Shown here piece by piece: positions 1-7,142 of a stretch of 64,000 nucleotides of DNA; within the stretch, counting starts at the first letter, position 1, and every line of letters starts with the position of its first letter. Source of the stretch: Chitinophaga filiformis (GTDB lineage: Bacteria > Bacteroidota > Bacteroidia > Chitinophagales > Chitinophagaceae); assembly GCF_900102545.1 (NCBI RefSeq), contig NZ_FNBN01000012.1, positions 1 to 64,000 of the forward strand, given 5' to 3'. The notes below the pieces were generated by a model. The model saw only the letters and a program-made list of their open reading frames with translations. It had not been told where the DNA came from and searched no databases. Made by a program: the position numbers and the translations under genes.

Positions 1-80
1 CATAACGATGGAATGCCCAAAACAAACCGGTATCATTCGCGTCAATAGACCCCGGCAGGGGTCTCGTTGTTTGTAGCGCG

Positions 81-151
81 GGGTGCAACCCCGGGGCAAC
101 GGAATGGGGCAACCCCGGGGCAACGAATGGTGTAACCCCGGTCAACGGAAT
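81..151. repeat. Three short imperfect tandem repeats, GC-rich
   Basis: Three head-to-tail copies of a 23-25 bp unit with core GCAACCCCGGGGCAACG lie at 81-105, 106-128 and 129-151; the third has lost part of the CCCCGGGG centre. The rest of 1-344 holds no convincing gene. Seen directly; function unknown. Confidence 0.7.
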
Positions 152-344
152 GGACCGCTGGTACAGCAACAAGGATTGGAACAGGTACAGACATCGTTCT
201 TGTACGGCTTTTGTACCTGATTAAAACCTGTTAATACCGACCTTACAAGCAAACATCTTCGGACTGGCACAACAGACTGCAATATGTCACTTTTTTAGCC
301 AGTTAAAAGCTATACATTCGCGGCACATTTTTATAAAACAAGTA

Positions 345-926
345 ATGAAACTGGACGAACTACTACAAAAAAGGAGTGGAAATCAATGTGAGCTGTGTAA
401 ATCAACAGAAGCTTTAAAGATCTATGAAGTACCGCCTGCTTCCGGAGCAGACGAGGATAATAGCATCCTTATCTGTAATACATGCAGGATGCAGATAGAA
501 AAGAAAGCCGAACTGGACAGCAATCATTGGCGCTTTTTGTCGGAAACCATGTGGAGTGAGGTGCCAGGTATCCAGATCGTTTCCTGGCGTATGCTGAACC
601 GTTTAAAGCAGGAAAGCTGGGCAATGGAGAGCCTGGATATGATGTACCTGGACGACGAGCGACTGGCATGGGCGAAAGCGACCGGCGACCATGAGAATGA
701 CGCTGCAGTAGAATTACACAAAGATTGTAACGGCCAGGTATTACAGGATGGAGATGCGGTAGTGCTGATCAAATCATTGGATGTGAAAGGAACTACCCTG
801 AATGCTAAAATGGGTACCGTTGTTAAGAATATCCGTTTGGTAGAGAATAATACCGCGCAGATAGAAGGTAAAATAGAAGGGCAGGTGATCGTGATCCTGA
901 CACAGTATGTAAGAAAGCAAAGTTAG
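345..926 (+). CDS. PhnA/YjdM-type zinc-ribbon protein
   Basis: This 193-residue protein has an N-terminal zinc ribbon with Cys15-x2-Cys18 and Cys44-x2-Cys47. The C-terminal ~65 residues match the PhnA/YjdM domain (DGDAVVLIKSLDVKG, then a short beta-barrel-like stretch ending LTQYVRK). PhnA was named from its position near phosphonate genes in E. coli, but no phosphonate genes are present here and the cellular role of the family is not settled. Between the two parts lies a helical segment of about 80 residues, typical of the longer Bacteroidota members. It is a single-gene unit followed by a strong hairpin terminator. The ATG start is the first in frame and gives the zinc ribbon its usual spacing from the N terminus. 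Confidence 0.85.
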   Translation: MKLDELLQKRSGNQCELCKSTEALKIYEVPPASGADEDNSILICNTCRMQIEKKAELDSNHWRFLSETMWSEVPGIQIVSWRMLNRLKQESWAMESLDMMYLDDERLAWAKATGDHENDAAVELHKDCNGQVLQDGDAVVLIKSLDVKGTTLNAKMGTVVKNIRLVENNTAQIEGKIEGQVIVILTQYVRKQS

Positions 927-944
927 TATTATAAACTCTTAGCG

Positions 945-985
945 GAGGGGGATATCGTAACTATGATATCCCCTCTTCGTTTTTT
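945..985 (+). terminator. Intrinsic terminator after the PhnA-type gene
   Basis: GAGGGGGATATC pairs with GATATCCCCTC (one bulged G) across an 8-nt loop and is followed by a run of six T at 980-985. Confidence 0.85.
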
Positions 986-1059
986 ATACAGGTAGATATT
1001 CAAGGTAATAACACATTTAAATATTATGGTATATTTGCTGCGAAATAAATCTATTACCT

Positions 1060-1986
1060 GTGAAAATCATCAATCCGGCATTAGGGGCCTTGTTGTTATT
1101 ATCCCTATCGTTTCTCTTCGCCTGTAACAAAGACGAAACCCCTGACACCGAAAACGAAACCCCGGCAACGTTAACCAGTGCAGACTACTATCCGGGATGG
1201 GCAGACACCAGTGGGGTAGCTATCTATTCAGACTCCATCTACTATAATGACAAGAACCAGGTCGTGAAAGTAGTTGCCCGTGGCGCCTCCGATACAATTG
1301 TTTACCTGTTTACGTATAACAGCAATGATTTGCTGTCTAAAATGACAGCACGGGGTGGCACCTGGTGGAACCAGGACTACAGCATCTTCTACGGCGTTAA
1401 TAATCGTATTGATAGTCTTAATATAGAAGACAATTCAGGCACTCTCGGAATTTTTGAAATGAAGAGTAAACTATCGTACGATGGGAATAATATCCTGCTT
1501 TCCATCGCCACTGAGTTAATACAGGAAGGTAGCTCTTATACAGTATATAAAAGACGCTATGCAAGAAAGAACAATGGCGACCTCGATTCTATTAATATAC
1601 AAGCCTTTAACCAGTTTGCCTTAACAAGCGAACGGAATATACATCCCGCTGCTACTGTATCATCTGTAAATAAAAGCATGGAAAAGTTTAATCCGGCATA
1701 CGCTTTTTTACTGGCGACGAGGGTACAGCTATACCTCTTTACGGCAAACTCTCAGAATATATTCATGCAGAATATCCTGTGTCCCAAAGACAACCTGTTT
1801 AATGATGGAACATTAAACAGGGTTTATATTTCAGACCAGAAGGTTGATTCTATAAAGACGCAAACATATAAAAACACATGCACCTTGAATACTGATGGCT
1901 CTGTAAAGGTATTTCAATATGCTGAACTGCCAGTTTTTACCAGTGCTAACGATTTTACAGTTAAATGCCACTATACTGTCAAGTAA
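1060..1986 (+). CDS. Secreted lipoprotein of unknown function
   Basis: The product has 308 residues and starts at GTG. Residues 1-22 form a lipoprotein signal (hydrophobic stretch, then LFAC with the lipidated Cys, then a Thr/Glu-rich linker). The body contains repeated short beta-strand units such as YNDKNQVVKVV and YTYNSNDLLSKM, reminiscent of the YD/DUF4595-like lipoproteins of Bacteroidota. A second, unrelated-in-detail lipoprotein of the same general style lies at 13417-14223. No enzymatic motif is visible. It is probably exported to the outer membrane; what it binds cannot be told. The gene stands alone, with a terminator hairpin 23 bp after the stop. Confidence 0.75.
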   Translation: MKIINPALGALLLLSLSFLFACNKDETPDTENETPATLTSADYYPGWADTSGVAIYSDSIYYNDKNQVVKVVARGASDTIVYLFTYNSNDLLSKMTARGGTWWNQDYSIFYGVNNRIDSLNIEDNSGTLGIFEMKSKLSYDGNNILLSIATELIQEGSSYTVYKRRYARKNNGDLDSINIQAFNQFALTSERNIHPAATVSSVNKSMEKFNPAYAFLLATRVQLYLFTANSQNIFMQNILCPKDNLFNDGTLNRVYISDQKVDSIKTQTYKNTCTLNTDGSVKVFQYAELPVFTSANDFTVKCHYTVK

Positions 1987-2009
1987 GCGTTGATGAAAAA
2001 ATAAGTTTG

Positions 2010-2052
2010 GGAGGTTGTATCAAAAGGTAATCTGATGCAACCTCCTTGCTTT
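2010..2052 (+). terminator. Intrinsic terminator after the lipoprotein
   Basis: GGAGGTTGTATCA pairs with TGATGCAACCTCC (one G-U pair), followed by TTGCTTTT. Confidence 0.75.
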
Positions 2053-2100
2053 TGATAAACTAGCTGCCTAAACAGCAATAGGAACAGCGGAAGTATACCC

Positions 2101-2117
2101 AACCGAAGCTACTTAGC
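2101..2117. repeat. Solo copy of a dispersed 17-bp motif
   Basis: AACCGAAGCTACTTAGC here occurs in reverse complement at 6529-6545, and its first 14 bases recur at 6594-6607, where the two copies form the arms of a long palindrome. It looks like a half-element of an extragenic palindromic repeat. Confidence 0.5.
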
Positions 2118-2135
2118 ATAATAGAAAAGAGCTTT

Positions 2136-2528
2136 CTATTTCTTCATTCTTCCCCAGGCAATGAACGCCGCAATAACCGCAAAGAATATATTAACCCCTA
2201 TTACAGCACCTTCTCCCCGTGCGATATGAAAAATACCCGCACATATCATGAGCAATATAATGGCAATAGCCGTAAAGGCAGTGAGCCTCGGCTTGATGTG
2301 CAGTAAGGAAGGCAATATGAGTCCAAGGCCGCCCAATAGATCTACTACTCCGAGTAGTCTTACCATCAGGGATGGCACCTCACCGGTCCATGGCCACATG
2401 GCCGCTATTTTTTCAATAGGCTGAAATAACTTGATGGCGGCCACCCAGATAAAACCGGCTGCCACAAACACCTGCGCTATCCAGAGGATAATATTCATCA
2501 CTTTGGACGATTTCTGTTGATTTGTCAT
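2136..2528 (-). CDS. DoxX-like membrane protein
   Basis: A 130-residue protein with four predicted membrane helices (about residues 10-30, 50-70, 78-98, 108-126) and the DoxX-family pattern GGLGLILPSLL after a short charged loop. DoxX proteins are small inner-membrane proteins; some have been linked to redox or thiol stress, but for this subfamily the role is not established. It is divergent from the HxlR-type regulator at 2660, with 131 bp between the start codons, the usual arrangement of an HxlR regulator and its target. Control by that regulator is inference. Confidence 0.85.
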   Translation of the reverse strand: MTNQQKSSKVMNIILWIAQVFVAAGFIWVAAIKLFQPIEKIAAMWPWTGEVPSLMVRLLGVVDLLGGLGLILPSLLHIKPRLTAFTAIAIILLMICAGIFHIARGEGAVIGVNIFFAVIAAFIAWGRMKK

Positions 2529-2659
2529 GCAAGAAAGGATTTTTCGTTAGCGGCTCAAAAGTATTTATGTTTGTTGTTCAGAAGAAAGCACTATCCTGCC
2601 GGATAGCGCTTTCCAACTGTATAGTAACGTGAACACTGTAAACTGCTAAAGAATAAGAA

Positions 2660-2998
2660 ATGCTGACACGGGAAGGATGTCCTAAAACGATGCTTTCTAT
2701 CAAAGATGCCCTCGAAGCCCTGGAAGGAAGATGGAAACTGCTCATTTTGTTCTCATTACACTCAGGTCCGAAACGATTTAAACAGATCTCAAAGGAGGTC
2801 GGTGGTATTACCGATAAGATGTTGTCCAAAGAATTAAAGGCTTTAGAAGCCAATAAGCTCGTGAAAAGGGAAACACATGATACCTTCCCGCCGGCAGTGG
2901 AATACTCGATCACGGCGCATGGCATGTCGCTGGAAAAGGTGCTGGATGAACTGCATTACTGGGGACTGGCGCACCGCAAAGAGGTTATCGGGAAATAA
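2660..2998 (+). CDS. HxlR-family winged-helix regulator
   Basis: A 112-residue DNA-binding protein matching the HxlR family from end to end: Cys7 followed by Pro near the N terminus, LEGRWKLLILFSL as helix 1, RFKQISKEVGGITDKMLSKEL as the helix-turn-helix, the wing with PPAVEYSIT, and the C-terminal VLDELHYWG dimer helix. In characterised relatives (HypR, YodB) the N-terminal Cys senses electrophiles or disulfide stress; Cys7 is retained here, so redox sensing is possible. The first ATG gives the normal family length. Its likely target is the divergent DoxX gene. A decayed homologue lies at 42410-42589. Confidence 0.92.
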   Translation: MLTREGCPKTMLSIKDALEALEGRWKLLILFSLHSGPKRFKQISKEVGGITDKMLSKELKALEANKLVKRETHDTFPPAVEYSITAHGMSLEKVLDELHYWGLAHRKEVIGK

Positions 2999-3082
2999 TC
3001 GTGGTTTGCCAGAAGACTCCCTGATTCTCAGTTGAAAGGTTGTTCTGCAAATGCAGATTACCTGGGGAATATATCCTGATGA

Positions 3083-3697
3083 TCAGCTGATTTTTCGTCC
3101 TACAAACCTGATCACTGCACCTTTGCCAATATGATACTTGCCTTCATTGAGCTGTATCTCTTCCTCTGTCAGCATCAGTATTTCATAGTTGCTAAAATCG
3201 GCTGTTATTTCTTCTTTGGAATACAGCATATCTATCTCTTTCGGTCCTCCGACCCTTGGATCAAGCCCGTTGAAGTGCAGGTGTTTCCTGCTGAACGCTT
3301 CCAGGATAATAATACCGCCGGGTTTGAGATACTCATTTAACTTCCTGTGGAAGATCGATTTCTTTTCAGCAGCAAAATGTGCATATATAAGGCCGATGGC
3401 ATCGAAGGCCTCCTGATCAAAACTAAGATCATCTAAGTCGCCGACAATGTATGCAAGCGCAACATCATTTTCTTTTGCCAGTTGTAATGCTTTTGACTGC
3501 CCTTCTATACTGAAGTCGAAACTTGTCACTTTCCATCCCTGCTGTGCTGCGAATACACCGTTACGTCCTTCTCCATCAGCTGGCATCAGTATAGCGCCGG
3601 GTTTGAATGTTGGAAGCCATTCCTTGAAAAAGAGATTAGGTGATTTGCCGTAGGCAAATTCCGGTTCTTTATAGCGTTCGTCCCATTTCTGTTGCAT
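3083..3697 (-). CDS. SAM-dependent methyltransferase, TehB-like
   Basis: A class I methyltransferase of about 204 residues. The N terminus (MQQKWDERY, then FAYGKSPN) and the motif I region LMPADGEGRNGVFAA match the TehB/thiopurine-methyltransferase-like group. Motif II follows as VTSFDFS, and the acidic YIVGDLDDL corresponds to motif III. I place the start at 3697 because the family begins at this MQQKW; an upstream in-frame ATG would add 13 unrelated residues. Relatives act on tellurite, selenium or other small electrophiles, but the substrate here is unknown. It lies downstream of the AraC gene on the same strand, 109 bp away. Confidence 0.85.
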   Translation of the reverse strand: MQQKWDERYKEPEFAYGKSPNLFFKEWLPTFKPGAILMPADGEGRNGVFAAQQGWKVTSFDFSIEGQSKALQLAKENDVALAYIVGDLDDLSFDQEAFDAIGLIYAHFAAEKKSIFHRKLNEYLKPGGIIILEAFSRKHLHFNGLDPRVGGPKEIDMLYSKEEITADFSNYEILMLTEEEIQLNEGKYHIGKGAVIRFVGRKIS

Positions 3698-3806
3698 AGT
3701 ATGATTGTTATTTACTGCAAAGCTAGGAATAGTCAATGTTTCAGGAATAGGACAGAAATGTAGTTGAATGGAACTTATATGAAGTTGCAGGGATGTTGAT
3801 TATTCG

Positions 3807-4664
3807 TTATAGTGATCTGAACTGCTGTCTGAATACCTCTGGTGAATACCCCGTATTTTTTTTGAAGAACCGTATAAAATAGGAGACATCTTCATAACCT
3901 AACTGATCTGCTATCTGACTGACCTGACCGGAAGTAGCCAGCAGGTATCTTTTGGCTTCCAGTATAATCTGTTCATTGATCATTTCTGAACATGTTTTGC
4001 CCATTGTAGCCTTCGTGATTGTATTCAGTTGGTATAGAGAAAGATGCATCATGTCAGCATATGAAGACGCCTGCTTAATACCGGCGATATGTGTTTCCAG
4101 CAATGCCAGAAATTCTTCCAGTCGTTCCTGCGTATACATATTGGTGTTACCAGCCGATGCCTGGTTACATTGCCTGATAAGCTCGATGAGGAAGATGTGC
4201 AGATTGGCCCTGATAACTTCCTGGTACTGCTCCTGCCTGTTGCTGAATTCCTGGAAGATATTGGCTAATGGTGTGTTTAACCTCTTGAATCCATCATTAT
4301 CTGACTGATAATAGTTCATAGAGCTTACCTTGCGTAATAACTGATGCCCGGCCTTATCCGGTGGAGAATAGAAGTCATTTTTAAATGCCATCATGTAACC
4401 TGTACTGCCGGCTTTCATGGTAAGCTGATGTACCTGGCCTGGCCGCATGAAGAAGATAACATTGTCGGCAACTTCGTACGGATTGAAATCTATTTCGTGG
4501 GTGCCTTTCCCTTTTTTTAATGCCAGTACATAAAAGAAATTATGCCGGTGAAGTTCCTGGATCATGTCTTTGCCCGCAAGCAGGTCCCGCACATCGCGGA
4601 TATTGAAGTTTTTGGAAAGTTCTCCTTCGCTTGTATTGATATTCCTGACAGGAATGTTCTCCAT
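3807..4664 (-). CDS. AraC-family transcriptional regulator
   Basis: A 285-residue one-component regulator. Residues ~20-110 form a cupin-like sensor (HEIDFNPYEV, then FFMRPGQVHQLT), and the C-terminal ~100 residues carry two helix-turn-helix motifs. The second contains the signature VSQIADQLGYEDVSYFIRFFKKNTGYSPEVFR. The likely targets are neighbouring genes; the methyltransferase follows directly on the same strand. The inducer is unknown. Confidence 0.92.
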   Translation of the reverse strand: MENIPVRNINTSEGELSKNFNIRDVRDLLAGKDMIQELHRHNFFYVLALKKGKGTHEIDFNPYEVADNVIFFMRPGQVHQLTMKAGSTGYMMAFKNDFYSPPDKAGHQLLRKVSSMNYYQSDNDGFKRLNTPLANIFQEFSNRQEQYQEVIRANLHIFLIELIRQCNQASAGNTNMYTQERLEEFLALLETHIAGIKQASSYADMMHLSLYQLNTITKATMGKTCSEMINEQIILEAKRYLLATSGQVSQIADQLGYEDVSYFIRFFKKNTGYSPEVFRQQFRSL

Positions 4665-4750
4665 GAGTGCTGATTGCTAAATGATGTTCTAAGGTAGCAA
4701 TTTAACCGGGAAAGGATTTCTCGGTCAATGCAAATGATAACTGTAAAATG

Positions 4751-4792
4751 AAAACACCCTCTCGGGTTGCGGGAACCTGAGAGGGTGTTTTT
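4751..4792 (-). terminator. Strong hairpin terminator after the SDR gene
   Basis: AAAACACCCTCTC pairs perfectly with GAGAGGGTGTTTT across a 15-nt loop that itself can pair; A and T tracts on both sides allow it to work in either direction. Confidence 0.85.
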
Positions 4793-4810
4793 ACATGCAA
4801 GACGCCGGCC

Positions 4811-5722
4811 TTACTTTCCGGTAGCAAAGTAATTTCCGTTACCGAGATCCTCGATCAATCCGGGATGAATAGGCTGCCATCCCAGCCACTCCTGTGTCAG
4901 CGCACCGGAAGCGGGGCAGTCAACAGCAAAGAAATGTCCCAGCCAGCCGAAATGTTCAGCTGCTTCGGCTGGTGATACCGATACCACCGGCAGATGCAGA
5001 TGTTTGCCGATTGCTGTGGCGATATCCCGGGTAGGTATACCTTCATCGCCGATGGCATGGAATCGGGTACCAGCAGTTCCTTTCTCCAACGCCAGTCTGT
5101 AAACACGGGCAGCATCCAGGCGGTGTACTGCCGGCCAGCGATTGAGTCCTTCGCCAATATAAGCCGAAACACCTTTCTGACGGGCAATGTTGATCAGCAT
5201 TGGAATGAAGCCATGATCATCCTTGTCATGTACCGATGTCGGAAGTCTTACCACCGATGAACGGACACCCTGGGATGCTGCAGCGAGTGTAGTCTCTTCA
5301 GATGGTACACGGTGCCTTCCGGGGGTGTTGGGATTGGGCGCATCTTTCTCTGTTCCCAGGCGACCGCCATCAAGAGCTGCAACGGTAGCAATACCGGAGG
5401 TCACCACCAGGGGCTTGCCTGATCCTGCCAGTGCCGCAATGAAGGTCTCAATAGCAATCCTGTCTGTTACAGCGGAGGCAGCCATGTTAGAGAAATCATG
5501 GATGAAGGCAGTGTGGATGATCCCATCCGATGCCAGTGCCCCCTGTCTCAGACTGTCGAGATCTTCCAATGTACCCCGGTGCACTTCGGCGCCCGCAGCA
5601 GTGAGCGTTGCAGCAGCGGCCTCCGTACGGGCAAGGCCCAATACCTGGTGACCTGCGCTGAGTAAATCCTGAACAACGGCTGTGCCGACAAAACCTGTAG
5701 CGCCGGTGACAAAAACACGCAT
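4811..5722 (-). CDS. SDR-family NAD(P)-dependent epimerase/reductase
   Basis: An extended short-chain dehydrogenase of 303 residues. The Rossmann dinucleotide motif TGATGFVG is at residues 7-14, directly after the first strand. HTAFIHD follows at the usual fourth strand. The active-site region is atypical: the RHRVPSEE segment replaces the classical YxxxK, as in many atypical SDRs that reduce or isomerise small carbonyl compounds. The GC-rich coding sequence differs from its AT-richer neighbours, which may point to transfer. It is divergent from the Crp/Fnr gene at 5929 across a region with a perfect palindrome, suggesting control by that regulator. Substrate unknown. Confidence 0.85.
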   Translation of the reverse strand: MRVFVTGATGFVGTAVVQDLLSAGHQVLGLARTEAAAATLTAAGAEVHRGTLEDLDSLRQGALASDGIIHTAFIHDFSNMAASAVTDRIAIETFIAALAGSGKPLVVTSGIATVAALDGGRLGTEKDAPNPNTPGRHRVPSEETTLAAASQGVRSSVVRLPTSVHDKDDHGFIPMLINIARQKGVSAYIGEGLNRWPAVHRLDAARVYRLALEKGTAGTRFHAIGDEGIPTRDIATAIGKHLHLPVVSVSPAEAAEHFGWLGHFFAVDCPASGALTQEWLGWQPIHPGLIEDLGNGNYFATGK

Positions 5723-5841
5723 ATTTTGTAGTTTTTACGTTAATAAATCCATTCGTAACACAAGCTGCTGCGAACTATTTACGGGCACAAAATTGCGACA
5801 GAAGTACGCCCCGAAACAAGGAGATTTGACCCAATTTTTTG

Positions 5842-5862
5842 AGGTCATTTGACCTAAATTTG
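5842..5862. promoter_or_regulatory. Palindrome overlapping a TAnnTTTG box
   Basis: AGGTCA-TT-TGACCT (5842-5855) is a 6-bp-arm palindrome between the divergent SDR and Crp/Fnr genes. It runs into TAAATTTG (5855-5862), which fits the Bacteroidota -7 element for the rightward gene. A related TTTGACCC lies just upstream at 5825. A Crp/Fnr operator is a reasonable inference; no -33 element at the standard distance was found. Confidence 0.5.
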
Positions 5863-5928
5863 CATTGTTGACTAAGTCCAGGGATACAGGGGAAGAAGTT
5901 TAAGGATCCGTTAAAATGTTGTTAATCA

Positions 5929-6516
5929 ATGTTTGATTGTTTTGAAACTTATATCAGTGCCTACGGTGAGTTCACCAAAGAGGAGCTTAAATACATGCGT
6001 TCACTGGCAACAGTAAAGAAAATACGCAGAAGACAGCTATTGCTGAAAGAAGGAGAGGTGTGTCGTCATAAGATATTCGTTGCAAAAGGCATGTTGAGAA
6101 GTTATCGCCTGAAGGATGACGGTACAGAATATATACTACGGTTTTCGCCGGAAAATACCTGGATAATTGTGCATGACAGCTATAATAACCAGATCCCGTC
6201 AAGATATAATATTGACGCCCTGGAAGATACGGATGCTATATTGTGGAGCCGGGAAGCTTTTGAAGAAATGATGACGGCTATTCCTCTCATCAGAGTATTC
6301 TCGGATAAGGTGAAAGACAGTAGTATAGACGCAAGCGTAGAGCGGATAATGATGAATATCAGCTACACCGTTGAAGAGATGTATGAGAACTTCATTACTT
6401 CTTTTCCGGAGGTGTTCAGGCGTGTGCCATTGCACATGGTAGCGTCTTATCTTGGTGTGTCGCGGGAGACGCTGACGCGTGTAAGGCAGGCTCGCCTAAG
6501 GCAGCAGAAAGATTGA
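5929..6516 (+). CDS. Crp/Fnr-family transcriptional regulator
   Basis: A 195-residue regulator. Residues ~15-120 form the cyclic-nucleotide-binding-type beta-roll (RRQLLLKEGEVCRHKIFVAKG), followed by a long dimer helix. The C-terminal helix-turn-helix reads PLHMVASYLGVSRETLTRVR. The Arg/Ser phosphate-binding motif of true CRP is not evident, as in most Bacteroidota members of this group, so the ligand is unknown and may not be cAMP. The divergent SDR gene is the likely target. A long palindrome follows the stop codon. Confidence 0.92.
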   Translation: MFDCFETYISAYGEFTKEELKYMRSLATVKKIRRRQLLLKEGEVCRHKIFVAKGMLRSYRLKDDGTEYILRFSPENTWIIVHDSYNNQIPSRYNIDALEDTDAILWSREAFEEMMTAIPLIRVFSDKVKDSSIDASVERIMMNISYTVEEMYENFITSFPEVFRRVPLHMVASYLGVSRETLTRVRQARLRQQKD

Positions 6517-6531
6517 GCTTCTATCAACGCT

Positions 6532-6607
6532 AAGTAGCTTCGGTTTCAGCATGGGATGGCGGTAGGCGCCGAAGGCCCGCTATTCCCATCTGAAACCGAA
6601 GCTACTT
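6532..6607. repeat. Long palindrome with 24-25 bp arms
   Basis: The left arm (6532-6556) and right arm (6584-6607) are complementary apart from one extra C at 6550. The 27-nt loop is GC-rich and contains the smaller palindrome GGCGCC. The left arm contains the dispersed 17-bp motif also found at 2101-2117. It may act as a terminator for the Crp gene, but no T tract follows, so it is better described as a REP-like element. Confidence 0.75.
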
Positions 6608-6741
6608 TCGCTGCCCTTATTAATGACTATGACGCCCTCATCTTATGCCTTGAGGAGCTGATAGCTCAGTTTATACGTCTGCGTCACATCTACATCTACA
6701 TCTATGTCTGCATTATATCTGCGTCACATCTGCGTCCGCAT

Positions 6742-7110
6742 CGGCAAATGTATTTAACAGTTACACTTACTCCTATAGCTATATCTACAGCAACATCTTT
6801 ATCTCTATTTGTATCCGTATCTCCATCTGCATCAGCAAATGTATCTAACAGTTATACTTACTACTATAGCTATATCTACAGCAACATCTTATCTCTATTT
6901 GTATCTGTATCAGTATCTCCATCTGCATCAGCAAATGTATCTAACAGTTATACTTACTACTATAGCTATATCTACAGCAACATCTTATCTCTATTTGTAT
7001 CCGTATCTCCATCTGCATCAGCAAATGTATCTAACAGTTATACTTACTACTATATCTATATCTACAGCAACATCTTTATCTCTATTTGTATCTGTATTTC
7101 GTATCCCCAT
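6742..7110. repeat. Four-copy tandem repeat of 90-96 bp with hexamer-like substructure
   Basis: Four near-identical units begin at 6742, 6833, 6929 and 7019, each opening with CAGCAAATGTATCTAAC (first copy slightly diverged) and continuing with many TATCTC/CATCTG-like hexamers. Unit lengths are 91, 96 and 90 bp. A 91-bp unit shifts the frame, so although two overlapping frames stay open across the array the repeats are not maintained as protein. Flanks (6680-6741, 7085-7135) contain simpler CATCTG/TACATC-type sequence. I treat it as a noncoding minisatellite. Confidence 0.85.
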
Positions 7111-7142
7111 CTGCATCTGTATTTGCATCAGGATGCATCCTT

